Numbered from the stretch's first letter, positions 1 to 5,991 are shown. The stretch is DNA of 7,352 bases from an uncultured Eubacterium sp. (GCA_902475415.1 CABRZK010000124.1:1-7352); one strand, 5' to 3'. Numbers and translations are program-made. Notes: generated by a model not told the origin, from the letters alone.

Positions 1-42
1 CAATTCCTCTGTGCGTGCTTCATATTCTTCTCTTTTTGACAT
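1..42 (-). CDS. rimP: Probable ribosome maturation factor RimP, N-terminal 14 codons only
   Basis: An ATG at 40-42 on the minus strand opens a frame reading MSKREEYEARTEEL that runs off the left edge. It has a good ribosome binding site, AGAAGGTGA, about 5 bases before the ATG. The sequence matches my memory of the start of RimP (YlxS) proteins from Lachnospiraceae, which begin with a charged helix of the EEYE..TEELL type. RimP helps assemble the 30S ribosomal subunit and usually heads the nusA-infB operon. A hairpin 40 bases upstream (83-106) also fits a rimP leader as I remember it from Firmicutes. Only 14 residues are visible, so the start of a real gene is well supported but the name is a moderate inference. 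The sequence left of the window would settle it. Confidence 0.55.
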   Translation of the reverse strand, partial: MSKREEYEARTEEL

Positions 43-82
43 CTTTGTCACCTTCTTTCTCAGGTTTCACTATACAACAACG

Positions 83-106
83 AAGAGTGGACTCACGCCC
101 ACTCTT
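83..106 (-). promoter_or_regulatory. Leader hairpin upstream of the rimP-like gene
   Basis: Perfect 8-bp stem, AAGAGTGG (83-90) and CCACTCTT (99-106), with an 8-base loop. It lies between the predicted promoter (134-162) and the start codon at 42, so it would be in the 5' leader. On the minus strand no run of T follows, which argues against a simple terminator. From memory, similar AGAGTGGG/CCCACTCT hairpins precede rimP (ylxS) in many Firmicutes; this was not checked. Confidence 0.5.
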
Positions 107-122
107 ACAGCATACAACATAT

Positions 123-137
123 TCTTATTTAATAAGA
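123..137. promoter_or_regulatory. Perfect 7-1-7 inverted repeat at the rimP promoter
   Basis: TCTTATT, one central base, then AATAAGA form a perfect 15-bp inverted repeat overlapping the downstream half of the predicted -10 box (134-139). The 7-1-7 spacing is that of Fur/PerR/Zur boxes, but the half-site differs from their consensus, which has AAT next to the centre. A Fur-fold regulator is encoded immediately upstream. An operator role is inference only, because AT-rich promoter DNA can give such repeats by chance. Confidence 0.3.
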
Positions 138-162
138 TATCACACTCTTATGAAAGATGCAA
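134..162 (-). promoter_or_regulatory. Candidate sigma-A promoter for the rimP-like gene
   Basis: On the minus strand TTGCAT (157-162) and TATCTT (134-139) are 17 bases apart. The match to consensus is modest (3/6 and 4/6), but spacing and position fit. The promoter begins 8 bases after the stop codon of the Fur-like gene. Confidence 0.4.
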
Positions 163-169
163 GGTTTTT

Positions 170-613
170 TTATACAATCCCGGCTTTTACCGTCCTTACA
201 TTTTGTCGGTCAATGTAACCGCACGCACGCAGCCCCCGTTCAATCACCCTGTTCCATTCCGGTTCTGACAGCACACGCACAGAACTGTCATCCAGTTCCA
301 CAACATGTTCTTCTGATTTTTCAGCAGTTCCACAGGTTACCTCATATAAATTAACTCTACTGATTGCTCCAATCTCTTCCAGTAGATTTACCATACGATA
401 TACTGTAGCAGTTCCTATTTTGGCATCCAGTTTTGATGCCTTATAATAAATCTCTTTGCAGCTGGTACAATTTCCGCTCAAAATCACATCCAGTAAAGTC
501 ATTCTCTGTTTTGTAATACGACATCCATTTTCTTTTAAGCGCTCTACAATTCTGTCTTTTTGCATCTGTGTGCGATAATAATTTTCTGTTTTTTCCAATT
601 CCGTCGCCTGCAT
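170..613 (-). CDS. Fur-family (Fur-fold) transcriptional regulator lacking canonical metal ligands
   Basis: A 147-residue protein with the Fur winged-helix DNA-binding domain at about residues 18-90. Recognisable landmarks are RITKQRMTLLDVIL, EIYYKASK, IGTATVYRMVNLLEEIGAISRV. The C-terminal dimerisation part (about 95-147) is degenerate. The His-rich HHHxH motif and both CxxC zinc motifs are absent, and His103 is the only histidine in the protein. A CTSC motif sits instead in the DNA-binding domain (residues 49-52), where relatives usually have HxSAEE. The ATG at 613 is the chosen start: AAAGGA lies about 10 bases upstream, and the -10 box at 642-647 puts transcription start near 636. An upstream in-frame ATG at 670 falls inside the -35 box and cannot be used. 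Fur-family proteins normally sense iron, zinc, manganese, peroxide or haem. Without ligands this one may sense something else or act constitutively. The target is unknown. Confidence 0.85.
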   Translation of the reverse strand: MQATELEKTENYYRTQMQKDRIVERLKENGCRITKQRMTLLDVILSGNCTSCKEIYYKASKLDAKIGTATVYRMVNLLEEIGAISRVNLYEVTCGTAEKSEEHVVELDDSSVRVLSEPEWNRVIERGLRACGYIDRQNVRTVKAGIV

Positions 614-641
614 ACCAGATTTCCTTTCTCTATCTTTTCTT

Positions 642-670
642 AGTATAAAGCAACACCAGTTAGCTGTCAA
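642..670 (-). promoter_or_regulatory. Strong sigma-A promoter of the Fur-like gene
   Basis: On the minus strand a consensus -35 TTGACA (665-670) and -10 TATACT (642-647) are separated by exactly 17 bases. Predicted transcription start is near 636, giving a leader of about 23 bases. The DNA from here to the terminator at 844 is AT-rich and holds only short inverted repeats, such as GACAA/TTGTC around 732-746, and no gene I can support. Confidence 0.8.
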
Positions 671-843
671 TAATGTTTTTTATTTTTTACTTATTGCAGA
701 TATTAGTAACTCACATGTGTTATTTATATATGACAATAGTTTGTCTGACATTAAATGCAACTTTGGTTTCGCGTGCGAAGCTGCGCATTGTTTACAGGAA
801 GTGTTTGATATTGCAGAAAATTTGGATCCATTTTACACAATGT

Positions 844-892
844 AAAAAAACACTTTCCAACCAGCATGCTTTTCATTCTGGTCAGAAAGTGT
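844..892 (-). terminator. Rho-independent terminator of the codB-amidase-small protein operon
   Basis: ACACTTTC (850-857) pairs with GAAAGTGT (885-892). After a CA/CA internal loop, ACCAG pairs with CTGGT. On the minus strand the stem is followed by seven T (844-850). It lies 22 bases past the stop of the 72-residue gene, which supports that gene being the last of the operon. A short repeat TTTTACA-CAA-TGTAAAA (831-847) overlaps the T-tract. Confidence 0.9.
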
Positions 893-914
893 CTTTTCAA
901 AATTCATATGCTAT

Positions 915-1133
915 TTATGCTCCCAACAATGCACAATAAAATTCTGCTGCACAGGAAAATGTTTCCTGGTGAATTGGTTGCACGATATCAGAAACTGTCA
1001 TATACTGATTCTCTCCTGTCTTCACCTTTTCCATACCAATCTGGTCGATAATCTCCTGTTTTGTAACCGGATAAGAAATATCCGCCATCCGTTTATGAAG
1101 AAGATGCAGCATCCCTTTAAACTGTGTCACCAT
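915..1133 (-). CDS. Small 72-residue protein of unknown function, translationally coupled to the amidase gene
   Basis: The ATG at 1131-1133 lies inside the last codons of the amidase gene, which it overlaps by 17 bases in another frame. It has a strong ribosome binding site, GAGGTG, 6 bases upstream. The overlap, the binding site and the terminator 22 bases after the stop show a real terminal operon gene. The product is soluble and looks folded: a helix at about residues 4-16 (QFKGMLHLLHKRM), YPVTKQEIIDQIG at 21-33, TVSDIVQPI at 46-54, and a C-terminal helix FSCAAEFYCALLG with Cys61 and Cys67. There is no signal peptide or membrane segment. I do not recognise a family with confidence. The YPxTKxE... 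pattern with a closing EF..AL faintly recalls DUF2795-type domains. Internal starts at Met8 and Met16 have poorer ribosome binding sites. By context it may partner the amidase. Confidence 0.72.
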   Translation of the reverse strand: MVTQFKGMLHLLHKRMADISYPVTKQEIIDQIGMEKVKTGENQYMTVSDIVQPIHQETFSCAAEFYCALLGA

Positions 1134-2061
1134 CCTTTTCACCTCTTTTATAAGCTGTATAATCTGAAGCATCCAGGCCACGGCCTGCATAAGGACGACT
1201 GGATGCGCCACGATGTACATAAGAATACATCGGTGATGAATGAACTGCCTGGCTGCGCATTGCATCGATAATCCCCGGATACAGATCCGCTTTAATCATG
1301 GACGGCGCACCATTTGCGCCTTCACATATAACATTTCCATCCGGACCGAGAATCATACTGCGACCAAAACAGGAAAAATTTTCATTTTCTGCTGTTCCCG
1401 AACAATTAACAGCAACCACATACACCTGATTAAAATAGGCACCCGATTTGTTGGTAATTTCCCATGCATTCTGCCATGGATCCATATAATGTGTCGGTCG
1501 GATAATCACATTGGCCCCCTGCACGGCAGCTTCCCGCCACATTTCCGGATAATCCCCATCTGCACAGATAATAATCCCCAGCCTGGATCCTTTCGGCCCA
1601 TTGCAGACAGTACAACTTCTTCCTGGCACAGAACCTTCAAAAGGAATCCAGGGATTCATCTTATCATACCGATGAACAATTTCCCCCTGATCACTGATGA
1701 CCAGAGCCGTATTTGTATAATTATTCTCTTCATCGATGCGAAGCAGAAAATCAAATACGCCATATACTTCCAGCTCTGCGCACTTTTCCTGAAACCGCTT
1801 AATCTGCGGACTTTCCAGTGTCAGTAACGCATGCTCCCAGCCAAACTGCGGGAATCCCTGAATGCACGCCTCCGGTGCCACAAACAGATCAAAGCCCGGG
1901 AAACCACCGGAAGCCCGGTCCATGTAGGAAAGCAATGTATCTGTGTTTCGATCCACCTCTTCCATCGTCATGGCACCAATCGGCGCATACTGTGCTCCAA
2001 CAACTGTCAGGCACTGTGTTTCAATTTTTCCATTAATTCCAAATACATTTCCTCGATTCAT
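1117..2061 (-). CDS. Nitrilase-superfamily aliphatic amidase / formamidase-like hydrolase
   Basis: A 314-residue carbon-nitrogen hydrolase. The catalytic set is present: Glu64 in APEACIQG, Lys134 in YDKMNPWIPFEG, the second acidic residue Glu142, and the nucleophile Cys166 in IICADGDYPEMWREAA. The CADGDYPE stretch with the following REAAVQGANVIIRP is typical of the AmiE/AmiF (aliphatic amidase/formamidase) branch, although those enzymes are somewhat longer (about 334-346 residues) at the C terminus. Such enzymes release ammonia from small amides in the cytoplasm; the substrate here cannot be read from the sequence. N-carbamoyl compounds or nitriles are alternatives. It starts 35 bases after the codB-like stop with a GAGGTG site 7 bases before the ATG, and overlaps the downstream small gene by 17 bases. 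The permease next door suggests hydrolysis of an imported nitrogen compound or its breakdown product. Confidence 0.88.
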   Translation of the reverse strand: MNRGNVFGINGKIETQCLTVVGAQYAPIGAMTMEEVDRNTDTLLSYMDRASGGFPGFDLFVAPEACIQGFPQFGWEHALLTLESPQIKRFQEKCAELEVYGVFDFLLRIDEENNYTNTALVISDQGEIVHRYDKMNPWIPFEGSVPGRSCTVCNGPKGSRLGIIICADGDYPEMWREAAVQGANVIIRPTHYMDPWQNAWEITNKSGAYFNQVYVVAVNCSGTAENENFSCFGRSMILGPDGNVICEGANGAPSMIKADLYPGIIDAMRSQAVHSSPMYSYVHRGASSRPYAGRGLDASDYTAYKRGEKDGDTV

Positions 2062-2096
2062 TTTTCAACACCTCTTTGTCACGTTACCGCAGGTCA

Positions 2097-3338
2097 TTAT
2101 TTAGCTTTTTCACAGATTTTATCACCGATAAAGTAAATAATACATGCTGCAACAATAGAATTGATGGAACCGATACCAAACGAAACTTTCAATCCAATTA
2201 CTGCTCCTGCAACAACTGCAATAATTGCATACCATTTCACTGTTTTCATGTTAGAAACATCATTGTCCTGATATCTCTTCTGATGCATGAAATAATCTGT
2301 GATTACCACACCACCAACCGGCGGAATTGCATATCCCATAAATGTCAGCCAGGAAGTGAAATTGTAATACAGCCATACAGAAGCAACCATTCCGATAATA
2401 CCGCTGACCAGTACCATTTTCTTTTTGGAACATCCTGTAATATTGGAAAGTCCGAGTCCACAGGAATACAGACCATTATCTGCCGTTGTCCAGATATTCA
2501 GACCCAGAACGATAATTGCCGGTAAAGCCAGTCCCTGCGCAATCATGATATAGAAGATATCCGCCTGACCGGTTACAGAACCGCCGACTGCACCAAAGAC
2601 GAACATCAGGGAATTTCCCACAAAGAAAGCAATAACCGTTGCGATAACTGCAATTTTCTTTGTCTTTGCAAAACGGGTATAGTTCGGAGTCGTCGTTCCT
2701 CCACTGACAAAAGAACCAACAACCAGTGTAATTGCTGTGGCCAGTGTAATCGGATTCTGCGGTTCTGCAGCAAACAGGCCTGCAACTCCGCCCATAGAAG
2801 AAACACCCATGCCTACAGAAACACATCCCAGGATACCAACAGCCGGAACTGCAATCCAACTGACAATTTCCAGAGATTTAATACCAAAATAAGCAGAAGC
2901 TGTCATCAGACCACCAGATAAAATAACCAGGACAACAACCGGAATACCGGTCAGTTCTGCAACCGGAATGGAAAACATGGCAATACCCACGCCAAACCAT
3001 CCCATCTGGGTAAAGGTAATGATTGCCGAACAAAGCCAGGATCCTTTTCGTCCAAAAGCATGTCGCGCCATCAGATCCAGTGTCAATCCTGTCTTGCATC
3101 CCATAAATCCAAGAATACCAGTGTATGCACCAAGAATTGCATTACCAATGAGCAATGCCCATATAAACTTCGTCATATTCAGACCAATACCCAGCTGACC
3201 ACCTACACTCATGCTGGCAGAGAAGAAAGTAAAACCCATCATAATCACAAACATGGGTAAAAATCCTTTTCTCGCACTGTCAGGTACAACCTGAAGCTCA
3301 TAATCCTGCTGTTTCTCATTCGTCTGGTTGTTTTCCAT
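2097..3338 (-). CDS. codB: CodB-like cytosine/purine permease (NCS1 family)
   Basis: A 413-residue polytopic membrane protein with about 12 hydrophobic segments, the usual length for CodB. It follows E. coli CodB, as I remember it, almost throughout: PDSARKGFLPMF near residue 19, GFTFFSASM at 35-43, GWFGVGIAMFSIPV at 113-126, VVGSFVSGGTT at 206-216, FFVGNSLMFVFGA at 238-250, VLGLNIWTTADNGLY at 277-291, and AIPPVGGVVITDY at 337-349. CodB imports cytosine with a coupled cation. No cytosine deaminase (codA) is visible nearby; an amidase gene follows instead, so the true substrate may differ. The start has an AGGAGG site 5 bases before the ATG. A near-consensus promoter (3457-3485) and a structured leader precede it. 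It is the first gene of a three-gene operon. Confidence 0.9.
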   Translation of the reverse strand: MENNQTNEKQQDYELQVVPDSARKGFLPMFVIMMGFTFFSASMSVGGQLGIGLNMTKFIWALLIGNAILGAYTGILGFMGCKTGLTLDLMARHAFGRKGSWLCSAIITFTQMGWFGVGIAMFSIPVAELTGIPVVVLVILSGGLMTASAYFGIKSLEIVSWIAVPAVGILGCVSVGMGVSSMGGVAGLFAAEPQNPITLATAITLVVGSFVSGGTTTPNYTRFAKTKKIAVIATVIAFFVGNSLMFVFGAVGGSVTGQADIFYIMIAQGLALPAIIVLGLNIWTTADNGLYSCGLGLSNITGCSKKKMVLVSGIIGMVASVWLYYNFTSWLTFMGYAIPPVGGVVITDYFMHQKRYQDNDVSNMKTVKWYAIIAVVAGAVIGLKVSFGIGSINSIVAACIIYFIGDKICEKAK

Positions 3339-3365
3339 AATATCCTCCTGCTCAATCTCTCTATT

Positions 3366-3408
3366 ACTTTGTTAATTTACAGCAACAAAGTTTCTTACTT
3401 TATTGCAG
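3366..3408 (-). promoter_or_regulatory. Two mutually exclusive stem-loops in the codB leader
   Basis: On the minus-strand RNA, 3397-3408 pairs with 3380-3391 around a 5-base loop in 11 of 12 positions, one of them G-U. The later segment 3366-3373 (AACAAAGT on the minus strand) pairs perfectly over 8 bp with 3384-3391 (ACTTTGTT). Both structures use 3384-3391, so only one can form at a time. The first abuts the T-tract of the hairpin at 3409-3446. This arrangement fits a leader switch, but no known riboswitch consensus was recognised. Confidence 0.45.
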
Positions 3409-3446
3409 AAAAAAGGTGCCAGAAGTACGTTACTACTGGCACCTTT
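3409..3446 (-). terminator. Terminator hairpin at the very 5' end of the codB leader (possible attenuator)
   Basis: AAAGGTGCCAG (3412-3422) and CTGGCACCTTT (3436-3446) form an 11-bp stem. After an A/A mismatch, AGTA and TACT add 4 bp around a CGT loop. On the minus strand six T (3409-3414) run out of the stem. The predicted codB start site is near 3450, so this hairpin would begin at about +5 of the transcript. It could also stop read-through from the dehydrogenase gene that ends at 3581, for which I saw no other clear terminator. Confidence 0.8.
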
Positions 3447-3456
3447 GCCGTTCTAA

Positions 3457-3485
3457 AATATAGCACAGCAGGTATGGGCTGTCAA
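3457..3485 (-). promoter_or_regulatory. Strong sigma-A promoter of the codB operon
   Basis: On the minus strand TTGACA (3480-3485) and TATATT (3457-3462) are 17 bases apart. Predicted start is near 3450, giving a leader of about 110 bases before the codB ATG. The stretch from here to the dehydrogenase stop at 3581 shows no gene. Confidence 0.8.
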
Positions 3486-3580
3486 GAAAATATCAAACTC
3501 TTTCCGATCCTGTTTAAGAACATTTTATAATAGTTCCTGCCCCTTTATGCTTTCAAAAATTTCAATATATCGTCTGATTT

Positions 3581-4381
3581 TTATGGTCTCTGACCCATAC
3601 CGCCTTCCAGTGTTAATGTCTCACCATTCATATATTTAAAATCAGGGGATGCGAGCTGTACACATACACGACCAATTTCTTTTTCAACGTCACCATAATG
3701 TCCTGCCGGCGGCATTTTTACATTTGCTTTGAATGCTTCCGGATAATTTTTCTCAAAATTCTCCAGCTGAGCAGTCCATGCCAGCGGGCACACAATGTTC
3801 ACATTGATACCGTCCTTGCCCCATTCCGTTGCTGCAACTCTGGAAAGACCACGAATACCTTCTTTGGCTGCCGCATATGCACACTGACCGTAATTACCGA
3901 ACAGTCCTGCACCGGATGCAAAGTTGACAACAGAACCTTTCGTCTCTTTCAGATATGGATAGCATGCTTTCATATAGTAAAATACCGCATATAATCCGGA
4001 ATACAGTGCAAGATTAAACTGATCTGTTGTATGCTCTGCCAACGGAACGCCGGATGCAGATGCCTGTGCATTATTGATCAGCACATCAATTCTTCCAAAT
4101 GTGTCGATTGCCTGTTTTACCACATTTTCTACAACGGCTTCGTTATCTGCACCTGCAGATACATCTGCCTGAACCGGAAGAACTTTGATTCCGTATAAAC
4201 GTTCCAGTTCTTCTTTTGCAGCTTCCAGTTTCTTTACATTACGACCAGTCAACACCAGGTTTGCTCCCTCCTTGGCATAGGCTGTCGCAATACCATATCC
4301 AATAGAACCGCAACTTCCGTCACTTAATACTGCGCGACCTCCTCCTGTAATAATTGCTGTTTTTCCTGTTAAAAATCCCAT
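3581..4381 (-). CDS. Short-chain dehydrogenase, probable NADP-dependent 12-alpha-hydroxysteroid dehydrogenase
   Basis: A 266-residue SDR. Visible are the Rossmann start IITGGG (residues 10-15), LTGRN with Arg47 (suggesting NADP), LINNAQASASG (101-111), catalytic Ser156 in NFASGAG, and Tyr169 and Lys173 in YAAAK. The sequence ends TLEGGMGQRP. Large parts agree with clostridial 12-alpha-HSDH (UniProt P21215, recalled from memory), including CYPYLKET, GIRGLSRVAATEWGKD, SPDFKYM and the C terminus. That enzyme interconverts 12-alpha-hydroxy and 12-oxo bile acids such as cholate. The classical SDR asparagine is replaced in LYSGLYAVF, as I also recall for P21215. The glycine-rich loop is about 7 residues longer than that enzyme's: RAVLSDGSCG stands between TGGG and SIGYG. 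A GGAAAGGAG site lies 8 bases before the ATG and it has its own promoter. A generic SDR acting on another alcohol remains possible. Confidence 0.85.
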   Translation of the reverse strand: MGFLTGKTAIITGGGRAVLSDGSCGSIGYGIATAYAKEGANLVLTGRNVKKLEAAKEELERLYGIKVLPVQADVSAGADNEAVVENVVKQAIDTFGRIDVLINNAQASASGVPLAEHTTDQFNLALYSGLYAVFYYMKACYPYLKETKGSVVNFASGAGLFGNYGQCAYAAAKEGIRGLSRVAATEWGKDGINVNIVCPLAWTAQLENFEKNYPEAFKANVKMPPAGHYGDVEKEIGRVCVQLASPDFKYMNGETLTLEGGMGQRP

Positions 4382-4417
4382 AATAGCTTCTCCTTTCCTG
4401 TAACTCTCAGATTGTAA

Positions 4418-4440
4418 GATTGTATTTTTTTCAATACATC
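4418..4440. promoter_or_regulatory. Imperfect inverted repeat in the dehydrogenase leader
   Basis: TGTATT and AATACA (within 4421-4438) form a 6-bp inverted repeat flanked by GAT and ATC, just downstream of the predicted start near 4447. The 11-mer TTTTCAATACA (4428-4438) also occurs at 6022-6032 in front of the symporter gene. It is a possible operator shared by the two genes; AT-rich sequence makes chance likely. Confidence 0.25.
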
Positions 4441-4453
4441 ATCACTGAGGTAA

Positions 4454-4482
4454 AGTGTAGCAAAACCATCATGGGATTTCAA
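4454..4482 (-). promoter_or_regulatory. Sigma-A promoter of the dehydrogenase gene
   Basis: On the minus strand TTGAAA (4477-4482) and TACACT (4454-4459) are 17 bases apart (5/6 and 4/6 to consensus). The predicted start near 4447 gives a leader of about 65 bases. The gene is therefore probably transcribed independently of the symporter gene, whose stop is at 4546. Confidence 0.65.
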
Positions 4483-4545
4483 GTCTTTTTCCAATTATTC
4501 AGTTATTTTTCAGACAATTCAAAACTTTTCCTAATAACATCATAA

Positions 4546-5937
4546 CTATTTCTTGTTTCTGGAAAAATAATCTTTCACAAGTTTTACCACTGTGCCGGAA
4601 AGCAGGAACAATACAATCAGGTTCGGGATCGCCATCAGTCCATTGAAAGTCTCTGCAATGCTCCACAGCATGCCAAGATCCATCGTAGCGCCTACAATTG
4701 CAACCAGTGCATAAACTACCATAAACGGTTTTACCCATTTTTCAGAAGAAAGATACTCCATACAGCGTGCACCATATAATCCCCAGCCAATAATTGTGGA
4801 AAATGCGAAACAGCAAAGTGCCACCGCCGTAAAAATGGATACCCAGTTACCATAGGTAGCTGTAAAGCCGGAAATCGTCAGTTCTGCACCTGCATCTGCG
4901 CCATAACCTACCGGAATGCCGCTGCAGAGAATAACCATAGCGGTCAGTGTACAAATCAGAATCGTATCCGTAAACACTTCAAAAATACCGAACATACCCT
5001 GTTTCACCGGTTCTCCGGTATCCGCACATGCATGTGCAATCGATCCGGTACCCAGACCTGCTTCATTTGAAAAAATACCGCGGGCTACACCTTTTTTCAT
5101 ACTGAGGAAAAAGCTTCCCACAATACCGCCGGTTACAGAGGCCGGGCGAAATGCACCGTCAATGATAGAATAAAATACTTCCGGCACACGTTCGATATTT
5201 AAAAAGATCACGCCAAAAGCAAGAACAATATACAACAATGCCATAAATGGAATCAGTTTTTCTGTCACGCGTCCGATACGCTTTACACCACCAAGCAGGA
5301 TCATGGCAACAAGAATCGCCACAATAATACCGATCACCAGATTTGTGACTTTGGTAGCTGACTCCGGAATCACATTAAAATTCAGCAAAGCAGAATCAAT
5401 TGCTGTCGTAATTGTATTTACCTGGGTGGCATTTCCTGTTCCAAATACAGTCAGTACACCAAACAATGCAAATAAGAAAGCAAGCCAGTGCCAGTGCTTT
5501 TTCAGACCATTTTTTATGTAATACATCGGACCGCCAATCCAGTCTCCCACTGCATTTTTTTCACGAAAATGTACGGCAAGCGTCACTTCCGAAAACTTTG
5601 TACACATACCAAGTAATGCAGAGATCCACATCCAGAAGACAGCTCCCGGACCACCAATCGCAATCGCACCTGCAACACCTGCAATGTTTCCAGTTCCGAC
5701 TGTTCCGGCAAGCGCCGTACAGACCGCCTGAAATGGGGTCATTGCACCATCAGAAGCATCTTTTTTCTCAAAAATTTTTCCAATGGTCTGCTTCATTGCA
5801 TATGGAAACTTACGAATCTGCAAAAATTTCGTCCGCACACTGAGCAACAGACCAACGCCAATAATGCAGATCATGGCAGGAACACCCCAGATGAAGTTGT
5901 TCACCACGGCATTCACTGATTGAATGATTTCTAACAT
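4546..5937 (-). CDS. AgcS-type alanine/glycine:cation (sodium) symporter
   Basis: A 463-residue integral membrane protein of the alanine or glycine:cation symporter family, of typical length, with about 10-11 hydrophobic segments. The family signature is clear: GTVGTGNIAGVAGAIAIGG (residues 78-96) leads into GGPGAVFWMWISALLGM (95-111), followed by KFSEVTLAVHFR. Further on are GGPMYYIKNG, FFLSMKKGVARGIFSNEAGLGTGSIAHA in the central region, and TIIGWGLYGARC near the C terminus. It imports small neutral amino acids with sodium or protons; which one cannot be told. A GAGAGG site lies 8 bases before the ATG. It has its own promoter with a nearby inverted repeat. A GntR/FadR-type regulator is encoded upstream and is a candidate controller. 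I saw no convincing terminator between its stop and the dehydrogenase promoter. Confidence 0.93.
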   Translation of the reverse strand: MLEIIQSVNAVVNNFIWGVPAMICIIGVGLLLSVRTKFLQIRKFPYAMKQTIGKIFEKKDASDGAMTPFQAVCTALAGTVGTGNIAGVAGAIAIGGPGAVFWMWISALLGMCTKFSEVTLAVHFREKNAVGDWIGGPMYYIKNGLKKHWHWLAFLFALFGVLTVFGTGNATQVNTITTAIDSALLNFNVIPESATKVTNLVIGIIVAILVAMILLGGVKRIGRVTEKLIPFMALLYIVLAFGVIFLNIERVPEVFYSIIDGAFRPASVTGGIVGSFFLSMKKGVARGIFSNEAGLGTGSIAHACADTGEPVKQGMFGIFEVFTDTILICTLTAMVILCSGIPVGYGADAGAELTISGFTATYGNWVSIFTAVALCCFAFSTIIGWGLYGARCMEYLSSEKWVKPFMVVYALVAIVGATMDLGMLWSIAETFNGLMAIPNLIVLFLLSGTVVKLVKDYFSRNKK

Positions 5938-5991
5938 CTTTTTAACCTCTCAACTCATTTGTATTCCGTCTTTTTCCAGACAGATTTACAA

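Noticed and set aside
11..354. Plus-strand open frames at the left end
   Set aside because: They lie opposite the rimP start, its leader and the Fur-like gene, and their translations look non-protein-like.
614..670. N-terminal extension of the Fur-like protein starting at the ATG at 670
   Set aside because: That ATG lies inside the -35 box and upstream of the predicted start site; the residues are unlike Fur, and the ATG at 613 has a good ribosome binding site.
692..700. TATTGCAGA occurring at 692-700, 809-817 and 3401-3409, all in intergenic DNA
   Set aside because: A 9-mer without symmetry or consistent position relative to promoters; the third copy is part of a leader stem. Too little to call a site.
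751..831. A 26-residue minus-strand ORF (MDPNFLQYQTLP...) in the gap before the Fur-like gene
   Set aside because: No ribosome binding site, it starts within a terminator-associated repeat, and it has no recognisable similarity.
831..847. Perfect inverted repeat TTTTACA-CAA-TGTAAAA as an operator
   Set aside because: It sits in the T-tract of the operon terminator, far from any start site, so it is more likely part of termination or chance.
1240..1827. A 195-codon plus-strand open frame opposite the amidase gene
   Set aside because: Its sequence is low-complexity shadow coding against a clear catalytic protein on the minus strand, with no ribosome binding site or promoter seen. Other plus-strand frames in the window were dismissed for the same reason.
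3339..3450. A known riboswitch (purine, guanidine or PyrR-type) in the codB leader
   Set aside because: I could not find the conserved core sequences of these classes; only generic stem-loops are supported.
3581..4381. Identification of the dehydrogenase as BaiA (3-alpha-HSDH) or as a glucose dehydrogenase
   Set aside because: As I recall them, BaiA sequences differ throughout, while the NAQASASG, SPDFKYM and GGMGQRP segments fit the 12-alpha type much better.
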